Positions 1-12,040 of a stretch of DNA of 64,000 bases are shown piece by piece. Below the pieces are notes generated by a model. The model saw only the letters and a list, made by a program, of their open reading frames with translations, ran no database searches and was not told the origin of the DNA. Location of the stretch: contig NW_005179082.1 in assembly GCF_000350225.1 (NCBI RefSeq), positions 62,001-126,000 of the forward strand, given 5' to 3'. Source of the stretch: Chondrus crispus. Lineage: Eukaryota > Rhodophyta > Florideophyceae > Gigartinales > Gigartinaceae. Both the position numbers and the translations under genes were made by a program. Position 1 is the stretch's first letter; each line of letters begins with the position of its first letter.

Positions 1-11
1 CGCAGACATAT

Positions 12-1307
12 TTGTCAAGTTCCCGGCGGACCGCCGTGCGAAAAATTAGGAGAGATATTCCGCGTAAGGTGAAGAAGGACAACACGTTCACAGGAGAGGA
101 CGGGGTCCTTGTGTTGGATTTTTTGGCAAAGTTAGTTCAAGAGTTTGATACTCAAGAAATGAACGAGGGGCAAGCGATCCGCCTGTTCCCTGAACTTTTA
201 AGCGGCATCGCCTTGAGACAGTACACTTCGGTGTCGCAGACGGCCGGGGCACATCACGGAAAGATATCCGTTTGGCCAGAGGCCGTGCAGTGGTTGTTGA
301 GGAGTTTCGCAACCGACGAGGCGATCCGTCAAGCCGTGCTCGCATTGCGAGAAGTTCAGCAAAGACCGTCTGAAGACGAGATGGAATTTTATATCCGTCT
401 GATGGACGCAAGCAATCGATGTGGAAACGTATATTCGATGGAAGAACAGATGACGATGTTTATTGAAGGACTCTATTCGAGTATCAAGCCGATGGTATCA
501 TTTTTGAGACTAGTGAATTACGCGAAGGCGCATGGCTCGGCGAGCCGCGCTAAGTACAAGAAGACCAAGAAGGTCACGATTCAGACGCCGTCGACTTTCA
601 GGGCGGGGAAGAAGCCGAGGGCTTCTTATCCCGGTCGCAAAAGTCACGCCGCAGTCCATTTAGCCGAGTCCATGTCCGCGTCAGATGAGCGCGGTGCGCA
701 TGGAAGTAGCGAAAATCACTACGAAGGAGCGTTAGTAGCCGAAGGCGAGTTCACGGAGCCATCGGAGGGCTACGGACACGAGGACTACGGGGACAGCCGG
801 TCGTCAACTTTACCGACGCCTGCATATACGACGGAGTCGTTTTCAGAGCCCACGGATCCCGTGATGATGTTTCGGGGGCGCGGCCACACGCCGGCGCCGT
901 GCATTCCGATGGAAGACAAGGGTACGACGTTTCAAAGGCCAGGCTGGATGGGAAGGCCACAACGTCAAGGAAGGCCGCCGGCCCGTGGAGGACCTAGGAC
1001 GCCGTATCCCGTCAAGACGCACGGTCTGGTGTGCTATCATTGCTATGAAAAGGGGCACGCCGCGCCAACGTGCATTCTTTCCCTCCGGGAAATGCACCGA
1101 GTTTTGGAAAATTATGAGGCGTTGTCTCCGCTGGAGAGGTTAGGGATACCATCGACGAGTTACCTGAAGGTCAAGAATTGGTTAGATTCGCAGACGGCGA
1201 GCACGCCGAGTGCTTCAACGCCAAGGTCGAACCAACCCTTCAGAGGGCCCACCGCGGGGCCCGCGCCGTCGGATGTGAGAAGGATCCCGCAGCGGCAGGA
1301 AAACTAG
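12..1307 (+). CDS. Ty3 copy 1 gag
   Basis: Structural Gag protein of the chromovirus. The first part, about residues 30-170, is a helical capsid-like region with a typical Ty3 Gag pattern (a W in a short segment, then LREVQQ and later FIEGL). A low-complexity stretch follows, and one CX2CX4HX4C zinc knuckle lies near the C terminus, which in this family binds the element's RNA. The true N terminus may lie left of the window, because the reading frame starts almost at the edge. The same capsid pattern recurs in the second Ty3 copy at about 27.2 kb, which supports the family assignment. Confidence 0.8.
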   Translation: MSSSRRTAVRKIRRDIPRKVKKDNTFTGEDGVLVLDFLAKLVQEFDTQEMNEGQAIRLFPELLSGIALRQYTSVSQTAGAHHGKISVWPEAVQWLLRSFATDEAIRQAVLALREVQQRPSEDEMEFYIRLMDASNRCGNVYSMEEQMTMFIEGLYSSIKPMVSFLRLVNYAKAHGSASRAKYKKTKKVTIQTPSTFRAGKKPRASYPGRKSHAAVHLAESMSASDERGAHGSSENHYEGALVAEGEFTEPSEGYGHEDYGDSRSSTLPTPAYTTESFSEPTDPVMMFRGRGHTPAPCIPMEDKGTTFQRPGWMGRPQRQGRPPARGGPRTPYPVKTHGLVCYHCYEKGHAAPTCILSLREMHRVLENYEALSPLERLGIPSTSYLKVKNWLDSQTASTPSASTPRSNQPFRGPTAGPAPSDVRRIPQRQEN

Positions 1308-1589
1308 AGAGGGGAATCTCGCATGAGTCGCGAGAGGCACAGGGTCGACGTACTGTGCCCGGGTCTCAGCCCCGTTCCCCGTATCTAAAGGAAAAGTCAG
1401 GCCTCGAGGAGGAGGTTGTTGGAATGGTGGATAAGCCCAAAGGGCCAGCTCAAGTCAAGAAAATTTTGAGCCGAGCCCGAGATCATCCGCTGGAAGAAGT
1501 TCGAAGACCCTGGTACAGGGTTAAGCGAAGGGAATGTCCCGAGAAGATTTTGGTTCTTGCGCGAAAAAACTACAAAGTGTACGCGGACA

Positions 1590-4500
1590 TTGGACCAACA
1601 GTCGGATTGATGAGCCGGGTGTTGTCTGTTTTAGACACCGGCGCGAGACCAAACCTTGTGCGAAAATCGGAACTCCCAGCTGGAATGGAATCTCTAGTGT
1701 CCTACGTACCGACCCAAAACCTTGGCGACGCGAACAATAGGCCACTCCGGACTCTCGGCACAATTAGAATGCCTGTGAGGCTTGGAAAATTTGTGGCCGC
1801 AGCCGAGTTTATTGTATGCGAGAAACTAGCCGTCCCGCTAATTCTAGGCGCGGACTACTGTGACCGGTTTGTGGAAGCAATTTATCCAAGGAAGAAAACG
1901 GTTGAGTTGGCGGATTTCTCGGAGGTTCCGATAGTTAGGCGGTTCTCGACGAGAAGAGGGAAAAAGAATCTCGTCCCGGGAGAGGACGAGAATGATGGAA
2001 AGGTGGAGCGAATTTCCCCTAAGGTAAAAGTGGCAAGAGCCACGACTATCGAGCCAGGGATGCAACGCGTCGTGGAATGCACCTCGAAGAGGGCGGGCTT
2101 GGTTGTGGTTCAGCCGTACTAGTCGTTGTACGAAAGGCACGGGTTGACGTGCACGAATGGTGTCGTTCAGGTTGAGCCTGACAGGCCATTTCGTTTACTC
2201 GTTGCAACTTTTAGAACGTACCCTGTCAGGGTGCAAAAAGGCCAGGTGGTGGCAGAATTATTACCGCACCCGACAGCCGCGCTCGAGAGCAAAACCACCA
2301 TTGGTGAGGTTCTCGGAATTCAAGAAAGGAAGAAGGAAAATTTTCCTAGTTCCACCAAGACGCCTACGGGCGAGGCAAGATGCGAACCGTCAGATCAAGC
2401 GCTCGAGGACCAGCAAGGGGAACGGGAGGAAAGGCTCTCCGCGACGGCAACTACGACGCCGGAGCGGCGGATTGAGCCCCCCCCCCGCCGGACGTGGAGG
2501 AACTCGACCTGAGCCACGTGCCGGACCGGCTGCGCGAGCGGTTCCGTCGGATGTTGAAGAAGTATTCAAGGATGTGGGATGGGACGCTTGGCGAAATTAA
2601 AACCACAGTCCATCGGATCGAGTTGATCCCCGAGACTCGTCCCATCGCACAAGCCCCGTATCGGGCCGGGCCTAAAGCCCGCGAAGTAGAAGATGCAGAG
2701 GTGCAGAAGATGTTGGAGGCAGGAGTGATAGATCCAGCGCAGTCAGAATGGGCGTCGCCCGTTTTATTAGTGCCCAAGCCGGACGGGTCAATGCGTTTTT
2801 GCGTAGACTACCGCAGGTTGAACGCGGTGACGGTGAAGGACACGTACCCCTTACCGCGCATGGATGAGTGCCTGGACTCGCTTGGTGACACCAAGGTTTT
2901 CTCCGCGTTGGACGCGATCTCGGGATATTGGCAGATGCCTATCCCTGAGCGCGACCGCGACAAGACCGCATTTTCGTGTCACTCAGGACTGTATCGCTTC
3001 TCAAGAATGCCCTTCGGGCTAACTAACGCGCCAGCAACGTTTCAGAGAGCAATGGATATCCTGCTCTCTCCGTTCCGTTGGAAGTGCTGCTTGGTGTATC
3101 TGGACGACATAATAATTTTTAGCAAGTCGTGGGAGGAGCACATTGTGCACGTGGATGAGATACTTTCTGTATTGGAGAAGGCAGGTGTGAAGCTCAAGCT
3201 TCGCAAGTGTGAATTTTTCGTCGAAAAGATCAAGTACCTGGGCCATGTCGTTCGGCCAGGTACATTGGAAGTGGACGCTGCGCGAACCGTCGCATTGGAA
3301 CAAGTGAGGTACCCTCAAACGCAAACCCAGCTCAGGAGCTTCTTGGGACTTTGTAATGTCTACCGCAGATTCGTTCCGCATTATGCAAAAATCGCACATC
3401 CGCTTAATCAACTGTTGAAGAAGGGACAACCGGTCCAGTTGGAAGGATTTGACGAACCGTGCAAGAAAGCTTTTCATAAGCTCAAGGACGCCATCTTGGC
3501 ACCGCCGGTGTTGGCGCTGCCGAAGATGGACCTACCCTACTCGGTAGATACCGATGCAAGCGACTACCAAATAGGCGCTGCACTATTTCAAACACACCCG
3601 GATGCGCAACGCAAACCCATCGGGTTCTTTTCAAGAACGTTAGCCGCAGCCGAGAGAAACTATTCTGTATCAGAAAAAGAATGTCTAGCGGTAATTTGGG
3701 CCGTACAGACTCTAAGACCATATCTATATGGCGAGCACTTCATTGTGCATACCGACCATGCCTCATTGAGGTGGTTGATGAACGTAACCGACCCCAGCGG
3801 GAGATTAATCCGATGGAGGCTCCGCCTCTCGGAATTCGATTTCGAAATCAAGTACAAGAAGGGCAAGGCGAACATTCAAGCTGATGCCCTGTCAAGATTA
3901 CGGACCGCAGGAAAAACCGTCGACGAAATCGAAGACGAAATCCCATGCTTTATGGCCGAACCGGCCGACGGTACAGTGGAGAACGAGGAAAGTTTTGACG
4001 CGGTAGACGACATCCTCGCTCTTGAGGGGGGGACCGCCCCTGATCGCCTCGATCAATTCCAAGCTGTCACTCCGGAGGAGCTCATTCGCGAGCAAGCCGT
4101 CGACCCCTTCTGCAACCGCATCAAGGAAGAAATGGACGCCGGAAAGGTGAGAACATTCAGCATGGAGACCGAGGAACTCGAAGGAACTCTATGCCGTACC
4201 GCGGCAGAGTTTGTACAAGTGGTAATACCACAATCGTTAAGGGACCGCGTCCTAGGGTTGAGCCACTACGCAAAATTGGCAGGCCACCCGGGAGGCAGGA
4301 AACTTTACAAGACTTTGAGAAGGTATTTTTATTGGCCTACGATGGCTCTAGACTGCTATGCAGTCGCGAAGAATTGCGCCGCATGCGCGCGGGAGAGGGT
4401 GAAGTTAAGAAGAAACACGAAGGAAATGAAGCTGTTCACGCCCAAAGCTCCGCTGGAGTTTGTCGCCATCGACATCCTCGGCGAGCTAATTACAACTAAA

Positions 4501-5762
4501 CGAGGAAATCGGTACATTCTCGTGATCAGCGATCGATACTCGAAACTGGTACGAACCGTACCGTTGAAGAAGATATCAGCGGCGCACATCGCACAAGCCT
4601 TCGTTCACCATTGGGTATTCGTGTACGGACCGCCGGTCAAGCTGCTTTCCGACAATGGAACACAGTTCACGGCCCGGTTCTTTCAGAATGTCTGGCGAAT
4701 TCTCGGCATACGCAATGTGTTTACGACTACGTACCACCCGCAAGCCAACGGCCAAGTTGAGAGGTTTAACCGCACGCTGACTTCCGCGTTGCGAAATACG
4801 TTGGAGAGCATCCCAAGGACTGGGACCTATTTAGCGACGCTGTGACGTTCGCATACAACACGCAAGTTCATCGAACTACGAATATCGCGCCCTTCGAGCT
4901 GGTGTTAGCTCGGGCGCCGAGAAGCATTGCGTTACAAGCACAGCCAAGTTTGGAAGGATTTAGCTCGAATCGAGCGTACTACCTGAAATGGCAGTCGTGG
5001 TTGGAAAGCCTGATGAAAGGCGCTGATAGGAGTTTGCGAAAGGAACAAGCCCGGTACAAGCGAAATTTCGACGCACGCCTTCGCAAACCGCAATATAAGA
5101 TCCCGCAGGGGTCCTACGTGTTCCTTCGGAAGGAGCAGGGCACGGCTACCGAACCGAAACACAAGCTGGCACAAGTCGCCACAGGACCTTATCAGGTCCG
5201 AAGATCGGATCAACATACGGTAGTCATTGCCATTGGCGATCAGGAGGAACGCGTATCGCGAGACAGGGTGGAGTTAGCCCCAAGCCCGATGGACTATGCG
5301 CCGATAACTGGCCTACGGCAAGCCCTACAGTTCCTTGGAGAGCCGGAGCTAAACGAAGAAGGAGAGGTAATGGAGGACGAGGAACGTCCTCACACCCGTG
5401 CGCCTACGACGAGGGACCAGGATAATTTAGTTGGTCGAACGCCGACAACGGAGACACCTCTAGACCTACGCGAGTTTGGAAAGTCCAGAGAAGAGGATGA
5501 GTTGGAAGATCTTCGGAAGGGGGAAGGACAGTTGGACACGCAGGAAGAAGGAACCGAGAGTCAGGAGTATGTGATCGACAAGATCGTGGACCATGGCTAC
5601 GACGAGGAGAAATTAATTCTCAAAGTGAGGTGGTATGGGTATACCAACGAGGACGCAACGTGGGAACCCATTGAGCAATTGCCCCGCAGCGCGGCCGTCA
5701 CGTATTTCCGAAGGAAAAGATTATCCTTGCCCGCGCAGATCGCGCAAGCGCAATCAGGATAG
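1590..5762 (+). CDS. Ty3 copy 1 pol (PR, RT, RNase H, integrase, chromodomain)
   Basis: Polyprotein region that copies and integrates the element. Visible are the protease motif LDTGA, the RT palm motifs (VDYRRLN, DAISGYWQ, FGLTNAPATFQ, YLDDIIIF), the RNase H acidic motif DTDASD and a second part with HTDHASLRWL, and an integrase with a zinc finger (HYAKLAGHPGG, then CAAC) and a DNG catalytic segment. The C-terminal chromodomain carries VRWYGY and TWEP. In chromoviruses this domain steers integration towards particular chromatin. The region shows about two frame changes, some of which may be the programmed kind the family uses. The protein resembles the second, decayed copy at 31.3-35.0 kb. 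Confidence 0.85.
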
Positions 5763-6044
5763 TGGTAACCAAGAATTTCACATGTCAGTGTCAGTGCAGT
5801 AATCCGCGCGGGGCAGAGCGAGCCGACCTGAAGGTCGAGAAAAGGAGAATGATGAGATGGAACGAACCAGGTGAGGGGCCTTCAGACAGCCAACCCGCAA
5901 GTAGACGCAGCGCGCGCACGAGTAGGATGAGCGTCGTGATGAGATACTCAGGTCGGAAGTCGCGTAACGATGTGCCAAGCGAGACAAGGACACTGGAAGA
6001 CAGGGGACATGGACTGGAAAATCCACCCTTTTTCACTCTTACCT

Positions 6045-6152
6045 TCATAACAGTTCGGTCTCGTTTTTGTTTTATTTGTGATTGCTTTTGTGTTGTTTTA
6101 TTTCGTTTTATTTTTGAGATGTTAGGGACACGACCCCGCACGGCGGAGGTCG
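6045..6152 (+). repeat. T-rich tract plus GC hairpin, module 1
   Basis: A T-rich stretch at about 6045-6118 is followed by a hairpin at 6131-6152: a 9-bp stem with one bulged A and a 3-nt loop. It is the first such module after the chromodomain of Ty3 copy 1. Confidence 0.5.
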
Positions 6153-6764
6153 GTCAGGAAGTCTACGAGGAGTCCAAGGAGGACATTGAAGAGGCGATGA
6201 TCTTCGAGATCGATTCCGCCTTTGACAAGGTTATGGCCGACGCCCGCGTCGCCGGATTCTCGCCATTCCCGGCAAGGCCCAGGAGGAGCAAAGAGACGCG
6301 GGAGAACATGGCTCTACGACGGGTGTTCCTACGTCATAGATGGAGCCAGGAGGAGATGAGGTACTACACACATTTGGAACACACACGCACAATCGCCGGA
6401 TGCCCGTGAATTTACGAATGGGATCAGTGGTTCTCACGCGCGTGAAACGTAATTTATTTGAGGATTTAATGGGTGTCGAAAGCGAACTATTGAGCGAGCG
6501 GTATCAGAGCGAACGCCAGCCTTGTCAACTCGCTTCGAATGTGCTGATCAGGCTCGACAAGCCGTGAGACGGACGTTTAACAAACGAGAGGATCCCCAAA
6601 CAGGGACAGTGTCCATGCCTACTTGAGATTGAGAAATCGCCAGAGGGGATGCCGTCCAAATGGGACGACCTTGTTGGTCAGACGGTTGTGATCGACACAC
6701 TCGCGAACGCATTTAATCACGCGCGACCTACTTATGCGTTTATCAGGATAACCCCGCTTTCGTT

Positions 6765-6818
6765 TCTGTTTTGTTTACTTTTTCTTCTTTTTTTTTGGTG
6801 TCGAGGACGCAGTCCTCG
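6765..6818 (+). repeat. T-rich tract plus GTCGAGGACGC hairpin, module 2
   Basis: A run rich in T ends in GTGTCGAGGACGC. Bases 6802-6808 and 6812-6818 form a perfect 7-bp stem around the loop GCA. From memory, the GTCGAGGACG core resembles the sequence found after the T-rich tract behind pol in plant chromoviruses; this similarity was not checked. Confidence 0.5.
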
Positions 6819-8404
6819 AAACAAAAGTTCGGAGGACCTACAGGGAACAGAGAAACCCTAAGGGAGAGGAGAAGCCCGGGCCACGATGCCGACGGCATAC
6901 CGAGCCCAGGCGTTGCGACAATCGAGATCAACAGAGGATGGAGAGAACGGCTTGCAAACCCATACGCACATGCCGACGGTATGGCGAGTCGTCAGTAACA
7001 ATTCGCATCGCGAAATGAAGCTGCGCCGGTCAAGGCGTAGGCCTGTTGTCAACCGACCAGCGAGAAAAGGTGGACGTTATCAATAACTTACAACAAAGAA
7101 AAAAAATGGATCCTCGATTGTAGTGACAAGATGGATCTTTAGTTAGAATTTAGAAAGTAGCGAAAAGGAGAAGACGAGGAAGAGACAGGGCGGCAAATGA
7201 AGGGGGAGCATAAGTTGTAATCGGTTGGAGAAAGGACGATGGTGAAGGAAAATGGGGACTCCCCACGATCAGGAGGACGAATCAGTGTCGAGATTCCGAC
7301 TCGGACGCACGAACCGTGCCATTCTGAAAAAGAAAGGGGGAGGGCACTCGCCAAACAGGGAACGAAGATTCGCGTAGAGAGAAAAGAAGGGAAACTCGCA
7401 AACGACCGAGGAAGACGGAAGTGATAATCGATGAAGTACGCGAAGCGCCGTGACGAGAAAAGCCCCCACGCTTTTTTTCAGTGAGCACTCACGGTTCGGC
7501 ACTGTAGACCAAGAGGTACACAGGAGAAGGCTAGGGTTCTGTAATACGCGATCGCATGCCGAAAACGAGGATCGCATTCTGTGGTAATTGGTACCAAGGG
7601 CAACAGCCCTCCCCGAGACCGGATGCGTCTGTCGCATTTTTTTATTGACGTATAGGGACTGGCGTTGTCAAGGAGACTATTGAATTTTTTCGATGGGGAT
7701 CCCAGGGAAAACGTTCCGTAGGCGCGAGGAAGACTAAGGAGAATGTACACCGCCCAATCCTGTTCACTGTCGGTGATAAGGGTCGCCAAGGGCAGACTAC
7801 TGTACTCCCTAAAGGATAAGCGGATGCGTCAGAATTGACGAATGGGTTACCTTCGAACCGAAAGAGAATGTGTGGAAAATGGATGTGGTTGATCTACAGC
7901 TGCGAGAGACGAATGGGAGGGGGGTTCGGGTCGGTGAAAGCTAACCAAGCGAAGACGAGGACCTCGTCGTGATTGCATCAGAAAAATGGACGAGAGCCTC
8001 AGGCTGCGAAATGGAGGCGTACTCAAACGCTGTATGAGAAAGGCCGGCGAGCAGGAAAAAGAGGGATGGACCCTATGTGGAACTTCCGTGACGCGATGAA
8101 CGCAGACGGTACTGCCGTAGGTGATAAGACGCCGAAGGTGATATGTCGAGGGGTATACGCAGGCGAAGGGGGTGCTTTGATACGACGTCGTACGCGAAGC
8201 CCCCAAAAGGGAGCAGCAGCCCTGTGGCTCTGCCAGAGCGGGGAGAATGAAAAAAATGACGTCGAGGCTGAAGCAGCCGTGCGAGAGGCTCGGAGAGGAT
8301 CGCGGCGAGGAGCTCGGAGGATGGAGAGAAACAGAGAAATACTGTCGCCCGTGTAGCTGTCGACGACAGAACTGAAAGAGGACGCCAAGCTCACGTTTTC
8401 TGGT

Positions 8405-8579
8405 TTTGTTTCTAACCCCGAGCGAACTATCATGGAGAATCTACCTTTCCTTCCGTTGCTGGTCTTTTGTTTTGTTTTTTTTGTTCCGTTTCTACCGTCC
8501 TACGTTCTGTTTTTCTATTTTTGTTCTTCCTTTCGTCTGTTTTTTGTTTGTATGTTTTATTTTGCGACGCCGAAAGGCG
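8405..8579 (+). repeat. T-rich tract plus GC hairpin, module 3
   Basis: A T-rich stretch of about 150 nt leads into CGCC-GAAA-GGCG at 8568-8579, a short stem closed by a GNRA-type tetraloop and followed by more GC-rich sequence. Its position and composition match the other modules. Confidence 0.4.
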
Positions 8580-9649
8580 ACCCCGCGCCGCGACGTCAAC
8601 CAGCCCATGCAGGAACGGCGTCCTAAATGAAAAAGGGGCAATAATGACAGTTGTGTACCCTATGAGCGGGAGGAGGATCACGAAGGAAGAGGGGAAACAA
8701 ATCGCAAATCCGTCGCATGTGCGTTTTACGAACCAACGGATCGTGCCAGGCAACGGCTGATGTGAGCAACGACCGGGATGTACTTGATAATGTGACCGAG
8801 GGGTGGAGCGTCATTGATTGACACTTATGAAGGAACGTTTTTTAGGGGCGTCTGCGCAGGTAGAACAATTCTCATTAGCAGACTTACAAGTCCAAAATGG
8901 CACTAGGCTCCGCGACGCGGATAGTGAGCGCACCGATGTATCAGGGAACACAGGAAAGGGGAGCGATGGGATGCTTCAGCCACTCCAGGACCGACACCTC
9001 TCAGTTTCAAAGAAGAGGTATTGACAGGAGTAAAGTGCGTTGTATACCCTTCTCGCAGACCCTTTACCCCAACAGCACTTGCTCGAGGGACGAAAACTTC
9101 GCGGTAGACTCCAAAAGAGGCATTTCCCAAGGAGGGAAAAACGGACCAGCCGTCGAGACAGGGCGGATCGCAGAATGAAATTGATTTTTATCAAAACTTA
9201 AGGAAAACGTGTCCACGTTTGGCGCACGACATGCTAGATGTTTTGGGAAAATGTAAGACGCGCGCACAAGTCTCGTACCTATACCCAGGCGACATTACGG
9301 GCGATTGAACTGCGTAGGACGATCGCGCAGCGTGGGACGCCCAACGAGAATGTGAGCACTCGCTGAAATTGTGGTGACATTGGAGATCGGAAGGGGGCGA
9401 CAGCCCAGAGGAGAACGAAGCGGTCGTTTCGGAAAGGTTGTTCTAAATCCCATCGGAACCACATCGCGGACGATCAGGAAAGGACAGAGTCGAAGGAAAG
9501 AGGGGGCAATCGCATGGGACCCATGTCACTGCCTGCAGAAGAGGAAAAGGCGCACGGCGCTAACCAGGATCGACGAGTTGGGAGACGGAGATTCGTCGAA
9601 TCGGGAGACGGTATATGTCCTTCGCTTTCTACTTTCAGTTTGCCTTGTG

Positions 9650-9705
9650 TAGCTCTAGCTCGTTTTATTTTTTGAGTCACGTCGAGAACGCGTTAGCGTC
9701 CCTCG
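9650..9705 (+). repeat. T-rich tract plus GTCGAGAACGC hairpin, module 4
   Basis: A T-rich stretch at about 9655-9672 is followed by GTCGAGAACGC. The hairpin at 9683-9705 pairs CGAG with CTCG and ACGC with GCGT around the loop GTTA. It shares the GTCGAG(G/A)ACGC core with module 2. Confidence 0.5.
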
Positions 9706-11666
9706 GACACTAATCCGCAAGACTACCGGGTCACTTAAGGGTAGGACGAGAGGGATCGGGGACTCGAACCTGTCAGGAGCACGAGACAAGTTAATGCGCA
9801 ACTTAGGATGGACGCAACGGCGGTCACCGTCGAAAGAGTCATGTCGAAGACGCTGCGAACCCAGCAGGAATTTATTGTGGCGACATACCACTACTAGTGG
9901 GAACGCGTCTGAACAATTCATACGCACGAAAAATTGGTATCGCCGATAAGATGAGATGATCAAGGTCTGCAAGTGCCGCGCGCTGCTTCGACACAGTAGT
10001 TTTCGCTTCTACGCACGTCTTTCGAATAAGAACTACACCGACAACGTCATTTGTCTAAGAACCCAGATTGAGCATGAACAATGCCAAGGATCGTCGATCA
10101 GTTTGAATTTGAGGCAACGCACACAGGCAGGGCGCAGTGCTGACGCAGGTTGTCGACTATAGTGAAGAAAAGGGTTTCGCGTGGTCGTAAGGCTGACGAG
10201 GACTTTCGGGTTCGAGCCAGTTGTCGCGGTACGATAATTTCAGGGACGGGCTAGGTCAACCCCAGTGAGGACATACACTCGCCGAAGGACCGAGGATCTG
10301 CGATGCCGTTGCGCCGTAGACGCATGGAGGCGTTTTTGCCGCACTGTACGAATGACCTTCACGCCGCAGTTCGCTTCACTCCGCACCGATTTGGTGCGCA
10401 ACTACCAAAGAGGTCTCGTTGCCGCAGACGAAATCAGGATGATCTCGTCGAGACTCTGCTCGTCAACTTCCCGCCGTCCCCTACGAGGATTGGACAGATC
10501 GAGTTGAAAAAGAAAGTGTGTTGTTGCCGCTCGTGAGCGACACCGCCGGAAGATGCGAGGATCCCGAACCGATGCGTTGTCAACGAAGAAGAGGTGAAGG
10601 GACGTTAAAAAAACCACAAAGTTTATGTGTCTTTCGAAAGAGATGAGAAACGACGATCGTTGTCCCGTACTGTAGGGCTTGCACTATATACCTCGATCAT
10701 TTTGAGATTGGGACGAATAAGCTCGTCTGGATAATGCGAGCAAACGAAGGGTGACAATTCACATTTTTTTGACGTCTCAGACCCCCCCGTGTCTTATCAT
10801 ATTTAACAACAAGGAGTTTCCCAGCGAGGAACACCGAGGACAAATTGAAGTTGTCAGTATGCCGGGGATGATTTCGCGGTACGCGTGGGATGAAGGTTAC
10901 GTCACCGCAGAGCTACAGACGTGACGCTGAGAAAGGCCCCGACAATCCACCCAGAGGGGGAACCACTATCGAGGAACGAGTATATTTTCTCGATGAGGGG
11001 TCGAAACAGACATCGAGAAAGCTTGAGGGTTATGAAGGAGAAGGGCCTGCTTGGAGGCAAAAGGAGGTGCGACTGCAGTAGAAGAGGTGCACGGAAAATG
11101 GATAAGAGAAGGGAGACAGTAACGAGGAAAAGAGAAGGAAAGTGGAAAGAAGAAGGTGCGACCGCAGCGACGGGGCGCATGAGAAAAAGATGGGCAAAAG
11201 AGGGGGAAATTTGAAGGATGAGGGAGTACGCAGAAGCATTTCATTTAATTTTCAAAGGGGGTGAGGGGGAGGTCGCTAAAAAAGCGTCACCCCGACGAGG
11301 CGTTACGTGATGAGCCGGAGGTCGAGGGCAAATTACGGAGACGACTCACGGAAAGATTTACCTTCCGGAAGAGACGTGAGTAGTTGAGCGAGGATCCTGG
11401 GGTCCTCCAACGAAGCCTCTTTGATGGCTTCCGTCGTCACGCCATGAGCCCGCACGAGGGAAGCGTACACCCCCGAAGTAGGACAAGGTTTTTTGGAATT
11501 TTTTGGGTGAAGGAGGTGTTGGGTTCGTCTTGTCCTTGCCCTTGCGGGGCCCGTTGGTCAGGTGAAAGCTGCACGGGGTGAGATAGAAAAAGAAGTTGGG
11601 AGATCAAGGAGCGAAGCCGCTGTGCAAGGACGCTCAGAAGGGGGATATGTAGTGCAATACGCACCT

Positions 11667-11703
11667 GAAAAGGGGGGTGAAAAGAGATGAAAATGATGGG
11701 GTA
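11667..11703 (+). other. Candidate polypurine tract
   Basis: This 37-base stretch is almost entirely A and G, with only a few T. It lies immediately before a TG that could begin the 3' LTR. Ty3 elements prime plus-strand DNA synthesis from such a tract next to the 3' LTR. Confidence 0.4.
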
Positions 11704-12040
11704 TGACAAGCAAAAGTGGAAATCATTTCACTTTATTATTTTAATTATTAGTTTTAATTAGTCGCATATTAGTTATTTAACATTAGATTAGATCTAGGAT
11801 CTAGCGCCGAGAGCTACTGTAGTGGCTCCGGCGGGGCGATATATACCTTAGCCCTCTGACGACCAAGTCAGTAAAGGTAACCCGAGTTGCCGGAGTTGAA
11901 TGTCGCCTTGGTCGAAGTCCGTCTCTATCAAGACGCTCCCTTTTACCTAAGCCTACGGCATCCTCTATCGCTCGGGGTCCCCTTTTCCCTTATCAATTTT
12001 CCTTTATTTCCCTATCCTAATTTCCCTTAATCTTGAGTTG
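11704..12040 (+). repeat. Probable 3' LTR of Ty3 copy 1 (end uncertain)
   Basis: The stretch begins TGACAAGC after a purine-rich tract, has an AT-rich U3-like part, a TATA-like GATATATACC near 11838, and a pyrimidine-rich part around 11980-12030 (TTTCCTTTATTTCCCTA) that resembles TTTCCTTTAATTCCCTA at about 21175 in the LTR of the second Ty3 copy. The matching 5' LTR is outside the window, so the boundaries cannot be confirmed. Confidence 0.4.

Larger units (their letters stand above)
5763..11703 (+). other. Long non-coding 3' tail of Ty3 copy 1
   Basis: Nearly 6 kb between the chromodomain and the probable 3' LTR without any convincing gene. The longest reading frames are short and of biased composition; one at 6120-6409 starts just after a T-rich tract and is acidic then basic, but I cannot name it. 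The region holds at least four T-rich tracts, each followed by a GC-rich hairpin (6045-6152, 6765-6818, 8405-8579, 9650-9705), and purine-rich stretches around 7.2-7.4 and 10.9-11.2 kb. It could be a very long 3' UTR or a stack of 3' ends from related elements. No envelope-like gene with a signal peptide and membrane anchor was found. Confidence 0.5.
1..12040 (+). mobile_element. Ty3/gypsy chromovirus (fossil), copy 1
   Basis: LTR retrotransposon of the chromodomain-bearing Ty3/gypsy clade; its left end lies outside the window. Parts in order: gag with a CCHC zinc knuckle at about 1032-1073; aspartic protease around 1590-1900 with a DTGA active-site motif near 1634; reverse transcriptase at about 2650-3260 with YLDD near 3096; RNase H at about 3540-3900; integrase with an HHCC finger near 4260-4390 and a DNGTQF motif near 4650; chromodomain at about 5565-5740. 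The order PR-RT-RH-IN-chromodomain identifies the clade. The coding part is nearly whole, with about two or three breaks or family-type frame changes. A non-coding tail of almost 6 kb follows, then a probable 3' LTR. The good state of the coding region suggests a fairly recent insertion, but the 5' LTR is not visible, so age cannot be read from LTR divergence. The right end is uncertain. Confidence 0.85.

Noticed and set aside
6500-6520. GGTATCAGAGC as primer site of another LTR element
   Set aside because: It matches the common primer site but no LTR end precedes it and no gag follows.
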